This document shows, piece after piece, positions 1-5,896 of a DNA stretch of 5,896 nucleotides. Position 1 is the first letter of the stretch. Every line of letters starts with the position of its first letter. Under the pieces are notes generated by a model, which saw only the letters and a program-made list of their open reading frames with translations, did not search any database and was not told the DNA's origin. This DNA is from JAUREX01 sp044356825 (GTDB taxonomy: Bacteria; Pseudomonadota; Alphaproteobacteria; Rhodobacterales; Rhodobacteraceae): the NCBI GenBank assembly GCA_044356825.1, contig JBIKVM010000182.1, positions 1 through 5,896 on the forward strand, written 5' to 3'. Both the position numbers and the translations under genes were made by a program.

Positions 1-411
1 CGCCACGCTCACCCACGCCACATAGGGCAGCATCAGGAGCCCCGCGAGAAGGTCGAGGCGGAAGAACGCGACCGTCGTCGCCGCGACCGCGAGCCAGAGC
101 AGGACCAGCACGACAAAGCCGTCGCGCATCCGCCGCAGCCCGAAGAAGACGGGCGTCCAGAGGGTGTTGAGCGCGATCTGGAGCGCCCAGAACGCCAGCC
201 CCTGCCCGCTTCCCGGCAGGGGGGCGACCCGCATCGCGGCGAAGGACATGCACAGATAGAGCGTCGTCCACGCCACGGGAAAGAGCCAGTTGGGGGGCGT
301 CCAGGCGGGTTTGGCGAGGCTGTCGTACCACGCGCCGGGCTTGAAGACGGCCCCCGTCGCCCCGGCCGCGAAGCAGGCCGCCAGAAATGTCGCGAAAAGC
401 CCGTAATCCAT
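1..411 (-). CDS. tspO: TspO/MBR family tryptophan-rich sensory protein (3' end cut by window edge)
   Basis: This is a small membrane protein of the TspO/peripheral benzodiazepine receptor family. In Rhodobacter it sits in the outer membrane and dampens photosynthesis gene expression in response to oxygen and tetrapyrrole levels. The 137 visible codons, read from the ATG at 411, begin MDYGLFATFLAACFAAGATG. The family signature KPAWTPPNW lies at about residues 34-42, followed by hydrophobic segments LFPVAWTTLYLCMSFAAM, LAFWALQIALNTLWTPVFFG and FVVLVLLWLAVAATTVAFF. The frame ends at the window edge within the fifth membrane segment. Compared with the roughly 158-residue R. sphaeroides protein as I remember it, about 20 C-terminal residues are missing. 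The start follows a GAGGGGG ribosome binding site and lies 25 bp after the crtB stop, so it is probably the third gene of the crtI-crtB-tspO operon. Identity is firm; the sensory role is taken from the family. Confidence 0.95.
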   Translation of the reverse strand, partial: MDYGLFATFLAACFAAGATGAVFKPGAWYDSLAKPAWTPPNWLFPVAWTTLYLCMSFAAMRVAPLPGSGQGLAFWALQIALNTLWTPVFFGLRRMRDGFVVLVLLWLAVAATTVAFFRLDLLAGLLMLPYVAWVSVA

Positions 412-418
412 CGCCCTG

Positions 419-425
419 CCCCCTC
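419..425 (-). promoter_or_regulatory. Ribosome binding site of tspO
   Basis: On the minus strand GAGGGGG precedes the tspO ATG by 7 nt, in the 25-bp gap after the crtB stop. It supports the ATG at 411 and independent re-initiation on a shared transcript. No terminator or promoter-like palindrome is visible in this gap. Confidence 0.6.
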
Positions 426-436
426 GCCTTTCCCCT

Positions 437-1480
437 TCAGGTAGGATCGCCGAGCCCTTCCGCCAAGCCCTGCCCGCCCCGTCTCGCGCGGTCGCGGGCC
501 TCGAGCTGGGCGAGGACCGAGATCAGCGCCTCGCTGCGCGATGCCCGCTGCGACCCGCGCGCGGCCGCCGTCACGAGAAAGGCCACCTCGGGCAGGGGCG
601 CGGCGTGCAGGCGCGCCGATTGCGGCATGACGGGCGAGGCCGCCGCGCGCACGCCCGCGAGCGCGATCAGGCCGAGCTTGCGCCGGCCGGTGGTGCGCGC
701 CCGGCGCGTGACGCTGTCGTGGCCCGCGCGCGCCACCTCGGCCCCGATCGCGCCATAGATGAGGCGCGCGGCATGGATCCCGGCCCGGCACGACATCGGC
801 AGCGCCGAGATCCCCGCCTCGGACCGCAGATAGAGGTCGTCGGCGAAGGCCAGGAGCCGCGCCACCACCCCGCCCAGCGCCGGACCCGGCCGCGGATCGG
901 TGAGGAAGGCCCCGGCGTCGACCCCGGCCTCGGCCAGCCAGTCGAGCGGCAGATAGATCCGGCCCGCGCGCGCATCCTCGCCCACGTCGCGGGCGATGTT
1001 GGTCAGCTGCATCGCCACCCCGAGGTCGCAGGCGCGCGCCAGCGTGTCGGGCGCGCGCGCGCCCATCAGCACGCACATCATCGCGCCCACCGCCGCCGCC
1101 ACCCGCGCCGAATAGGCGCAGACCTCGGACAGGGTCGCATAGCGCCGCCCCTCGGCGTCCCAGGCAAAGCCCTCGAGCAACGCCTCGGGCAGGGCGCGCG
1201 GCATCTCGTGGGCGCGCACCATCGCGGCGAAGGCGCGGTCGGCGGGGGCATCGTGCGGCCGGCCGGCATAGGCCGCATCGAGCCGGTCGCGCAGCCGCAG
1301 CACCGCACGCACCTTGTCGGCGCCCTCGTCCACCGCATCGTCGGCAAAACGACAGAAGGCATAGAGCACGAGCGCCGGATCGCGCACCCGCGCCGGCAGG
1401 AGCCGCGAGGCGGCATGGAAGGAATGCGACCCCGTGCGGATTGCCGCCCGGCAGGCCTCGAGATCGGCGGGCGCGATCAT
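437..1480 (-). CDS. crtB: Phytoene synthase CrtB
   Basis: CrtB condenses two geranylgeranyl diphosphates to 15-cis-phytoene, the first committed step of carotenoid synthesis, in the cytoplasm or at the membrane surface. The 347-residue product has the usual length for proteobacterial CrtB. It starts MIAPADLEACRAAIRTGSHS, very like the R. capsulatus enzyme. The first aspartate-rich motif is FCRFADDAVDE (D47, D48, D51). The second is QLTNIARDVGED (D165, D169), followed by GRIYLP. Together these bind the Mg2+-diphosphates of the two substrates in the squalene/phytoene synthase fold. The ATG at 1480 lies 2 bp past the crtI stop and has GGAG 5 nt upstream inside the crtI end, so translation is probably coupled to crtI. 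No truncation or missing catalytic residue is seen. In the same frame, open sequence continues upstream through crtI only because of the high GC content; it is not an N-terminal extension. Confidence 0.97.
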   Translation of the reverse strand: MIAPADLEACRAAIRTGSHSFHAASRLLPARVRDPALVLYAFCRFADDAVDEGADKVRAVLRLRDRLDAAYAGRPHDAPADRAFAAMVRAHEMPRALPEALLEGFAWDAEGRRYATLSEVCAYSARVAAAVGAMMCVLMGARAPDTLARACDLGVAMQLTNIARDVGEDARAGRIYLPLDWLAEAGVDAGAFLTDPRPGPALGGVVARLLAFADDLYLRSEAGISALPMSCRAGIHAARLIYGAIGAEVARAGHDSVTRRARTTGRRKLGLIALAGVRAAASPVMPQSARLHAAPLPEVAFLVTAAARGSQRASRSEALISVLAQLEARDRARRGGQGLAEGLGDPT

Positions 1481-1482
1481 GG

Positions 1483-3054
1483 CTACTCCGCCGCCATGCG
1501 CAGGGGTTCGCGGCCGGGCGCGTCGGGGACGAGGGACGCGAGCACCTCGGCCGAGGCGACGACGCCCGGCAGGCCCGCGCCCGGATGCGTCCCCGCCCCC
1601 GCGAGCCACAGGCCCGGCAACTCTTCCGACACGTTGTGCGGGCGGAACCACGCCGACTGGAAGATCCGCGGCTCGATCGAGAAGCCTGCGCCATGGGGGC
1701 TGAGGTAGCGGGTCTCGAAATCGGCGGGCGTCAGCATCATCTGCGGCCCGAGGTGCCGGGCGAACCCGGGCAGCGCCTGCTCCTCGAGCACCGCCTCGAC
1801 GCGGGCGCGGTAGGGCTCGGCCATCTCGGCCCAGTCGACGGGGTCGGCATGGCCCAGATGCGGCACGGGCGAGAGGGCGTAGAAGGTATCGTCGCCCGCG
1901 GGTGCGGCGGTCGGGTCGGTGACGCTCGGCCGGTGCAGATAGAGGCTCATGTCCGGGGCGAGACGGCCCCGGATGAAGATGTCGCGCACGAGGCCATGGT
2001 AGCGCGGACCGTTGAGGATCGTGTGCTGGCCGACATCGGGCCAGAGGCCGACCGTGCCCTTCGTGCCGAAATACCACACGAACAGCCCCATCGACCAGCG
2101 CGCGCGGGCAAGCCGCCGCGGTGTCCAGCGCCGGCGCGGCAGGTCGCGCAGGAGCCGGTCGTAGGTGTGGCCGGCATCGGCGTTCGAGACGACGACCTCG
2201 GCCGCAACCCTGGCACCGGTGGTCAGCTCCACCCCCGCCGCGCGGCCGCCCTCGACCAGCACGCGGTCGACCTCGGCGCCCATGTGGACGGCCCCACCCT
2301 GCGCCTCGATCACGCGCACCATGGCGTCCGCGATGGCCTGAACGCCGCCCACCGCGCAATGGACGCCGAATTCCTTCTCGAGGTGGCTGACAAGGATATA
2401 CATCGAGGTGACGTTGAACGGATCGCCCCCGATGAAGAGCGGATGGAAGGAAAACGCCATCCGCAGCCGCGGATCGGCAAAGCGGCGCGCCGCATGGGCA
2501 TGGACCGAACGGTCGGCGCGCAGCTGGACGAAGCGGTGGATGACCTTCAGCAGGTCGCCAAGGCGGTGCATCGACCGTCGGCCGAGATCCTCGAATCCGA
2601 AGGCATAGCGTGCCTCGCTGTCCTCGAGGAACCGCTCATACCCCGCCAGATCGCCGGGCGAGAGGCGCGCGACCTCGGCCCGCATCGCCTCGGTCGACTG
2701 GCGCGCGGCGAAGCGGCTGCCGTCGGGCCAGCGGATCTCGTAAAAGGGATCGAGCGCGCGCAGATCGACATCGCGGTCGAAGTCGCGCCCGCAGGCCGCC
2801 CAGAGGTCGCGGAAGACCTTGGGCACGGTCACGATCGTCGGGCCGAGGTCGAAGCGGTGGCCGTCGCGGATGACGGAGGATCCGCGCCCGCCGGGCCGGT
2901 CGAGCCGGTCATAGACGCTGACGCGCCAGCCCTTGGCGCCGAGCCGCATCGCCGAGGCAAGCCCGCCGAGCCCCGCGCCCACCACCACCGCATGACCAGC
3001 GCCCGCGCGCGCGGCGTCGCGCAGGGTCGGGGCTTGGGGGCGCGGATCGGTCAT
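1483..3054 (-). CDS. crtI: Phytoene desaturase CrtI
   Basis: This FAD-dependent desaturase/isomerase acts on phytoene. In Rhodobacter relatives it performs three desaturations to neurosporene, which feeds the spheroidene pathway; the product specificity here is inferred from the clade and from the neighbouring crtA. The product has 523 residues. The Rossmann dinucleotide motif VVVGAGLGGLASAM has its GxGxxG at residues 26-31. It is followed by VYDRLDRPGGRGSS and FDLGPTIVTVP. The middle carries SFHPLFIGGDPFNVTSMYILVSHLEKEFGV. The C-terminal bacterial phytoene desaturase signature GAGTHPGAGLPGVVASAEV begins near residue 486. The N-terminus before the FAD motif is about 10 residues longer than the R. 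capsulatus CrtI I remember. The ATG at 3054 is the only sensible start, because the next in-frame candidates (GTG codons for V23-V25) would cut into the FAD fold. No Shine-Dalgarno sequence precedes it. It is the first gene of the leftward operon and diverges from crtA. Confidence 0.97.
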   Translation of the reverse strand: MTDPRPQAPTLRDAARAGAGHAVVVGAGLGGLASAMRLGAKGWRVSVYDRLDRPGGRGSSVIRDGHRFDLGPTIVTVPKVFRDLWAACGRDFDRDVDLRALDPFYEIRWPDGSRFAARQSTEAMRAEVARLSPGDLAGYERFLEDSEARYAFGFEDLGRRSMHRLGDLLKVIHRFVQLRADRSVHAHAARRFADPRLRMAFSFHPLFIGGDPFNVTSMYILVSHLEKEFGVHCAVGGVQAIADAMVRVIEAQGGAVHMGAEVDRVLVEGGRAAGVELTTGARVAAEVVVSNADAGHTYDRLLRDLPRRRWTPRRLARARWSMGLFVWYFGTKGTVGLWPDVGQHTILNGPRYHGLVRDIFIRGRLAPDMSLYLHRPSVTDPTAAPAGDDTFYALSPVPHLGHADPVDWAEMAEPYRARVEAVLEEQALPGFARHLGPQMMLTPADFETRYLSPHGAGFSIEPRIFQSAWFRPHNVSEELPGLWLAGAGTHPGAGLPGVVASAEVLASLVPDAPGREPLRMAAE

Positions 3055-3060
3055 GGCGGC

Positions 3061-3088
3061 ATGATAGACTGTCCAGTCAGATTTACAA
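3061..3088 (-). promoter_or_regulatory. Candidate crtI promoter, overlapped by a PpsR/CrtJ site
   Basis: On the minus strand there is a -35-like TTGTAA (3083-3088, 4 of 6 consensus bases), a 16-bp spacer and a -10-like TATCAT (3061-3066, 5 of 6). The -10 ends only 6 bp before the crtI ATG, so a transcript from it would begin at or almost at the ATG. A TGT-N12-ACA palindrome fills the -35 to spacer region, so repressor binding would block polymerase. The boxes were matched by eye, and an alternative start site further upstream is possible. Confidence 0.4.
3070..3087. promoter_or_regulatory. PpsR/CrtJ operator (crtI-proximal)
   Basis: The sequence reads TGT, 12 bp, ACA, the core recognition pattern of the redox-responsive aerobic repressor PpsR (R. 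sphaeroides) or CrtJ (R. capsulatus). The inner arms (TGTCC and TTACA) match the extended TGTCA-N8-TGACA form imperfectly, so this is probably the weaker of the two sites. It lies inside the candidate crtI promoter. Such sites are known between crtA and crtI in Rhodobacter. Confidence 0.75.
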
Positions 3089-3116
3089 CTGCCGACAATG
3101 CCGCAGCTTCAACAGG

Positions 3117-3145
3117 TTGCACTCTGGCTGCCAAAGGCCTACTGT
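3117..3145 (+). promoter_or_regulatory. Candidate crtA-bchI-bchD promoter
   Basis: TTGCAC (3117-3122) and TACTGT (3140-3145) are separated by 17 bp. The -10 keeps the most conserved T, A and final T but matches only 3 of 6 bases. A start near 3152 would give a leader of about 28 nt before the crtA ATG. The -10 overlaps the left arm of the second PpsR/CrtJ palindrome, so binding would occlude it. A poor -10 would fit a promoter needing an activator, but this is inference. Confidence 0.35.
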
Positions 3146-3160
3146 CAGTCCCAGTTGACA
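3143..3160. promoter_or_regulatory. PpsR/CrtJ operator (crtA-proximal, near-perfect)
   Basis: TGT-N12-ACA here is embedded in perfect 7-bp inverted arms, ACTGTCA (3141-3147) and TGACAGT (3156-3162), separated by 8 bp. This is a close match to the extended PpsR/CrtJ consensus and so likely a high-affinity site. Its centre is 73 bp from that of the other operator, about seven helical turns. That spacing would place both tetramers on the same DNA face and allow cooperative binding. It lies just upstream of crtA, over the likely transcription start. Confidence 0.85.
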
Positions 3161-3179
3161 GTCGATAAGCGCCGTCGCC

Positions 3180-3890
3180 ATGACCCAATGCGTCAGCCTC
3201 AGCCTCTTCCGCTTCGGGCCGGTCTCGGCGCGGCTGTGGGTTTTCGGGCAAATGGCGCTGGCGCGGGCCGATTTCGCGCGCATGCGCGAGGTCGAATTCG
3301 TCAAGCTCTGCGGCTCGGGCACGGGCGAGGGCTTCACGCCGCGCCCCAACACCGCCGTCTGGGCGATCCTCGCGGGCTGGCCGGACGAGGCAACAGCGCG
3401 GCGCGTGACCGCCGAGGCCCCGGTCTATCGCCGCTGGCGCGCGCATGCCGCAGAGGCGTGGTCGCTTTTCCTCTCTCCCGTCTCGGCGCGCGGGCAATGG
3501 GCGGGGCGCGCGCCCTTCCGGGCCGAGCCGTCCGAGGCCGCGGGCCCCGTCGCGGTGCTGACGCGCGCGACCGTGCGCCCCTCGAAGGCGCTGCGATTCT
3601 GGGGCCGCGTGCCCGACATCTCGGGGGTGATCGGGTCGGACCCGCATGTCCTCTTCAAGATCGGGATCGGCGAGGTGCCGCTTTTGCATCAGATCACCTT
3701 CTCGGTCTGGCCCGACACCGCCGCCATGGCCCGTTTCGCCCGCGGCGACGGCCCGCACGGCCGCGCGATCCGCGCCGTGCGCGAGGGGGGCTGGTTTTCC
3801 GAGGAACTCTACGCGCGCTTCCATGTGCTCGGTCAGGCCGGGACATGGGGCGGGCGCGACCCGCTCGATACCGTCAGGACCGCCGCATGA
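3180..3890 (+). CDS. crtA: Spheroidene monooxygenase CrtA
   Basis: CrtA is the O2-dependent enzyme that converts spheroidene to the ketocarotenoid spheroidenone, the step that changes the colour of Rhodobacter cultures when air is admitted. The product has 236 residues, near the family's usual length. Conserved blocks are LSLFRFGPVSARLWVFGQM (about 7-25), GSGTGEGFTPRPN (45-57), LTRATVRPSKALRFW (near 127-141), FKIGIGEVPLLHQITFSVWPD (about 159-179), GPHGRAIRAV and WFSEELYARFHVLG near the C-terminus. All align with the R. sphaeroides protein as I remember it. The ATG at 3180 gives the family N-terminus; only a weak ribosome site precedes it. It leads the rightward operon and its TGA overlaps the bchI ATG. 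Its presence implies that crtC, crtD and crtF lie outside the window and that the organism makes spheroidene-series carotenoids. Confidence 0.95.
   Translation: MTQCVSLSLFRFGPVSARLWVFGQMALARADFARMREVEFVKLCGSGTGEGFTPRPNTAVWAILAGWPDEATARRVTAEAPVYRRWRAHAAEAWSLFLSPVSARGQWAGRAPFRAEPSEAAGPVAVLTRATVRPSKALRFWGRVPDISGVIGSDPHVLFKIGIGEVPLLHQITFSVWPDTAAMARFARGDGPHGRAIRAVREGGWFSEELYARFHVLGQAGTWGGRDPLDTVRTAA
3876..3879 (+). promoter_or_regulatory. Ribosome binding site of bchI
   Basis: AGGA inside the end of crtA lies 7 nt before the bchI ATG at 3887. It fixes the start at the ATGA overlap and indicates coupled translation. Confidence 0.6.
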
Positions 3891-4891
3891 GACAGCCCTT
3901 CCCCTTTTCGGCCATCGTCGGGCAGGACGAGATGAAGGAGGCCATGATCCTGACCGCGATCGATCAGGGTCTGGGCGGGGTGCTCGTGTTCGGCGACCGC
4001 GGCACGGGCAAATCCACCGCCGTGCGCGCGCTCGCGGCCCTTCTGCCCGAGATCCGCGCCGTGGCGGGCTGCCCCGTCAACTCCGCCCGGGTGGAAGACG
4101 TGCCCGACTGGGCGCCGCCGGGCGACCGGCGGATCGTCGCGCGCCCGACCCCCGTGATCGATCTGCCGCTCGGTGCGACCGAGGACCGCGTGACGGGCGC
4201 GCTCGACATCGAACGGGCGCTGACGCGGGGCGAGAAGGCGTTCGAGCCGGGGCTGCTCGCGCGCGCCAACCGCGGCTATCTCTATATCGACGAGGTCAAC
4301 CTGCTCGAGGATCACCTCGTCGATCTGCTGCTCGACGTCGCGCAATCGGGCGAGAACGTGGTCGAGCGCGAGGGCCTCTCGATCCGGCACCCGGCGCGCT
4401 TCGTGCTGGTGGGGTCCGGCAACCCCGAAGAGGGCGAGCTGCGCCCGCAACTCCTCGACCGCTTCGGCCTCTCGGTCGAGGTCGCGAGCCCGCGCGACAT
4501 CGCGACCCGGGTCGAGGTCGTGCGCCGCCGCGACGCCTACGAGAACGACCACGACGCCTTCATGCGCAAGTGGCGGCGCAAGGACGCGGCCCTGCGCAAG
4601 GTGATCCTCGAGGCGCGCGCCGCGCTGCCGGGGCTGAAGACACCGAACACCGTGCTGCACGATTGCGCGGCGCTTTGCATCGCGCTCGGCTCGGACGGGC
4701 TGCGGGGGGAGCTGACGCTGCTGCGCGCGGCGCGGGCGCGGGCGGCCCATGAGGGGGCGCCGACGGTCGGGCGGGCGCATCTGCGCGCCGTCGCGCCGAT
4801 GGCGCTGCGCCACCGCCTGCGGCGCGATCCGCTCGACGAGGCCGGATCGACCGCGCGCGTCGCCCGCGTCGTGGCCGAGGTGCTGCCCTGA
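3887..4891 (+). CDS. bchI: Magnesium chelatase ATPase subunit BchI
   Basis: BchI is the AAA+ motor subunit of Mg-chelatase. With BchD it forms a two-tier hexameric ring that drives BchH to insert Mg2+ into protoporphyrin IX, the first committed step to bacteriochlorophyll, in the cytoplasm. The 334-residue product carries Walker A GDRGTGKST (36-44), Walker B LYIDEVN (132-138), sensor 1 in LVGSGNPEEGELRPQLLDRFG (N179), the arginine finger R192 in that same block, and sensor 2 R273 in GLRGELTLLRAARA. R192 and R273 correspond to R208 and R289 of the longer R. capsulatus protein, an offset of 16 residues at the N-terminus. All catalytic residues are present. The ATG at 3887 overlaps the crtA stop (ATGA) and has AGGA 7 nt upstream. 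Open sequence extends further 5' in this frame inside crtA, but the family N-terminus (PFPFSAIVGQDEMK) begins right here. Confidence 0.98.
   Translation: MRQPFPFSAIVGQDEMKEAMILTAIDQGLGGVLVFGDRGTGKSTAVRALAALLPEIRAVAGCPVNSARVEDVPDWAPPGDRRIVARPTPVIDLPLGATEDRVTGALDIERALTRGEKAFEPGLLARANRGYLYIDEVNLLEDHLVDLLLDVAQSGENVVEREGLSIRHPARFVLVGSGNPEEGELRPQLLDRFGLSVEVASPRDIATRVEVVRRRDAYENDHDAFMRKWRRKDAALRKVILEARAALPGLKTPNTVLHDCAALCIALGSDGLRGELTLLRAARARAAHEGAPTVGRAHLRAVAPMALRHRLRRDPLDEAGSTARVARVVAEVLP
4877..4880 (+). promoter_or_regulatory. Ribosome binding site pointing to a CTG start for bchD
   Basis: GAGG near the end of bchI lies exactly 7 nt before the CTG at 4888, the same spacing as AGGA to the bchI ATG. 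No other start-like codon is suitably placed, so this site decides the bchD start. Confidence 0.6.
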
Positions 4892-5896
4892 CGCCGCCCC
4901 CGATCGCCCTGCCTGATACGCCCTGGAGCCGCGCGGCGGCCGCCGTCGCCCTGATCGCGGCCGATCCGGCGGGGATGGGCGGGCTCTGGCTGCGCGCCCG
5001 CGCCGGCCCCGTGCGCGACCGCCTGACCGAGGCGCTGGCGGCGGGCCTTGCCGCGCGCGGGCTGCCGGTGCGGCGCATTCATCCCGACACGCCCGACGGC
5101 GCGCTGACGGGCGGGCTCGACCTCGCGGCGACGCTCGCGGCCGGGCGGCCGGTGATGACGGCGGGGCTCCTTGATCCGCCCGCGGCGATCATCCTGACGA
5201 TGGCCGAGCGCTGCCCGCCGGGGCTTGCCGCGCGGCTCGGCGCGGCGCTTGACAAGGGGGGGCTCTGCCTCATCGCGCTCGACGAAGGCGCGGGCGCCGA
5301 CGAGGTGCTGGCGCCCGCGCTCGCCGACCGGCTGGGCCTCTTCGTCGATCTCGAGGGGGTCGGCTGGTCCGAAGCCGAGGCACTGCCGCCCCCTGCCCTG
5401 CCCGAAGGCCCGGCCCCTGCCCTGCCGCGCGGCGCCGCGCGGGCCCTTGCCACCGCCGCCGCGGGCCTCGGGATAGCAAGCCTGCGCGCCCCCCTTCTCG
5501 CGCTTGCCGCCGCGCGCGCCGCGGCGGGGCTGCGGGGGGCGGCAAAGGTCGCCGAAGGGGATCTGGCGCTTGCCGCCGCCATGGTGCTCGCCCACCGAGC
5601 GCTGCCCGCGGCCGAGGCCCCGCCCGAGCCGCCGCCGCCGCCGTCGGAGCCCGAGCGCGAGCGGGACCGCTCCGAGCGCGAGCGCGACAGCGCCGAGGCC
5701 GACATCCCCGCCGAGATGCTGGTCGATGCCGCGCGCGCGGCCCTTCCCGAGGGGCTTATCGCGGCGCTTGCCGCCGGGCGGGCGGGCCGCGCCGCGCGCG
5801 GGGCGCAGGGCACCGGCGCGGCGCGCAAGGGCAACCGGCGCGGCCGGCCGCTGCCGTCGCGGCCGGGGCGGCCGGGGGGCGGGGCGCGGATCGATC
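4888..5896 (+). CDS. bchD: Magnesium chelatase subunit BchD, N-terminal 60 percent (3' end cut; apparent CTG start)
   Basis: BchD is the second AAA+ subunit of Mg-chelatase. It is a platform for the BchI ring and usually has no functional ATPase site of its own. The 336 visible codons cover the AAA+-like region and the linker; relatives have about 560 residues, so the C-terminal integrin-I (vWA) domain lies outside the window. Recognisable blocks are ALIAADPAGMGGLWLRARAG, PVRDRL, LPVRRIHPDTPDG, GGLDLAATLAAGRPV and LDKGGLCLIALDEGAGADEV. No intact Walker A is seen, as is normal for BchD. A proline and charged linker starts near residue 246, and the conserved RGRPLPSRPGRPGGGARID leads to the missing domain. 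In this frame there is no ATG, GTG or TTG between the stop at 4750-4752 and the ATG at 4975. That ATG would remove the conserved ADPAG region, so I place the start at CTG 4888, overlapping the bchI stop. Identity is firm; the start codon is inferred. Confidence 0.92.
   Translation, partial: MTPPPIALPDTPWSRAAAAVALIAADPAGMGGLWLRARAGPVRDRLTEALAAGLAARGLPVRRIHPDTPDGALTGGLDLAATLAAGRPVMTAGLLDPPAAIILTMAERCPPGLAARLGAALDKGGLCLIALDEGAGADEVLAPALADRLGLFVDLEGVGWSEAEALPPPALPEGPAPALPRGAARALATAAAGLGIASLRAPLLALAAARAAAGLRGAAKVAEGDLALAAAMVLAHRALPAAEAPPEPPPPPSEPERERDRSERERDSAEADIPAEMLVDAARAALPEGLIAALAAGRAGRAARGAQGTGAARKGNRRGRPLPSRPGRPGGGARID
5653..5694 (+). repeat. Tandem 21-bp duplication in the bchD linker
   Basis: Two adjacent 21-bp units (5653-5673 and 5674-5694) match at 18 of 21 positions and encode ERERDRS then ERERDSA. 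They lie directly after a run of five consecutive prolines, in the flexible linker between the AAA+ and vWA domains of BchD. The in-frame duplication lengthens the linker without disturbing the reading frame. Confidence 0.7.

Noticed and set aside
33..1694. A 553-residue minus-strand open frame covering tspO and crtB
   Set aside because: It is out of frame with both genes and is made of Arg/Ala/Gly-rich shadow sequence; the tspO and crtB frames match known families along their full visible lengths.
1481..2359. A 640-residue minus-strand open frame extending upstream of crtB through crtI
   Set aside because: Only its last 347 residues are CrtB. The rest is arginine/glycine-rich low-complexity translation on the same strand as crtI in another frame, typical of very GC-rich DNA.
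3117..3134. TTG-N12-CAA inverted motif in the crtI-crtA gap
   Set aside because: Only the outer three bases pair and the interior arms do not, so it falls short of a convincing third operator; the left end is better read as a possible -35 element.
3155..3160. A perfect TTGACA that could be a plus-strand -35 box
   Set aside because: A -10 box 16-18 bp downstream would fall at the crtA start codon, and no TATAAT-like sequence is there. The hexamer is better explained as part of the right arm of the PpsR/CrtJ palindrome.
1441..3168. A 575-residue plus-strand open frame antisense to crtI
   Set aside because: It mirrors crtI codons on the opposite strand, has no recognisable domain and runs across the regulatory region. 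CrtI is unambiguous on the other strand.
4537..5834. Long minus-strand open frames antisense to bchI and bchD
   Set aside because: They are low-complexity Arg/Ala/Ser/Pro-rich shadows with no family features, lying opposite clear Mg-chelatase genes.
1..5896. CRISPR arrays, insertion sequences, tRNA or rRNA genes, prophage or defence genes
   Set aside because: None was seen. The window is filled by photosynthesis genes apart from the 125-bp divergent promoter and short intergenic gaps.

Overview
This window is a segment of the photosynthesis gene cluster of a purple non-sulfur alphaproteobacterium. The very GC-rich coding sequence, the gene order tspO-crtB-crtI <> crtA-bchI-bchD and the protein sequences all point to Rhodobacteraceae (the Rhodobacter/Rhodovulum group). 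CrtA, spheroidene monooxygenase, indicates the spheroidene branch of carotenoid synthesis. The assignments rest on remembered family sequences and visible motifs; no search was run.

Minus strand, positions 1-3054: crtI (phytoene desaturase) is followed 2 bp later by crtB (phytoene synthase), and 25 bp after that by tspO (outer-membrane tryptophan-rich sensory protein), whose C-terminus is cut by the window edge. These three read as one leftward operon. Plus strand, positions 3180-5896: crtA overlaps bchI by 4 bp (ATGA), and bchI overlaps bchD by 4 bp (CTGA). BchI and BchD are the AAA+ subunits of magnesium chelatase. bchD runs off the right edge, so its integrin-I (vWA) domain is not visible.

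The only real non-coding stretch is the 125 bp between the divergent crtI and crtA starts (3055-3179). It holds two TGT-N12-ACA palindromes matching the recognition sequence of the aerobic photosynthesis repressor PpsR/CrtJ, with centres 73 bp apart. Each overlaps a plausible promoter element, one per direction. This fits joint aerobic repression of carotenoid and bacteriochlorophyll genes.

The genes work together as follows. CrtB makes phytoene and CrtI desaturates it towards neurosporene. Enzymes encoded outside the window would continue to spheroidene, and CrtA then uses O2 to make spheroidenone. BchI and BchD, with BchH from elsewhere, insert Mg2+ into protoporphyrin IX at the entry to bacteriochlorophyll synthesis. 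TspO modulates pigment gene expression in response to oxygen and tetrapyrrole state.

No undescribed system is evident: this is a recognisable photosynthesis cluster. The points most worth a second look are the absence of a canonical start codon for bchD (apparent CTG start), the paired operator in the divergent promoter, a possible leaderless crtI transcript, and a duplicated charged linker in BchD.
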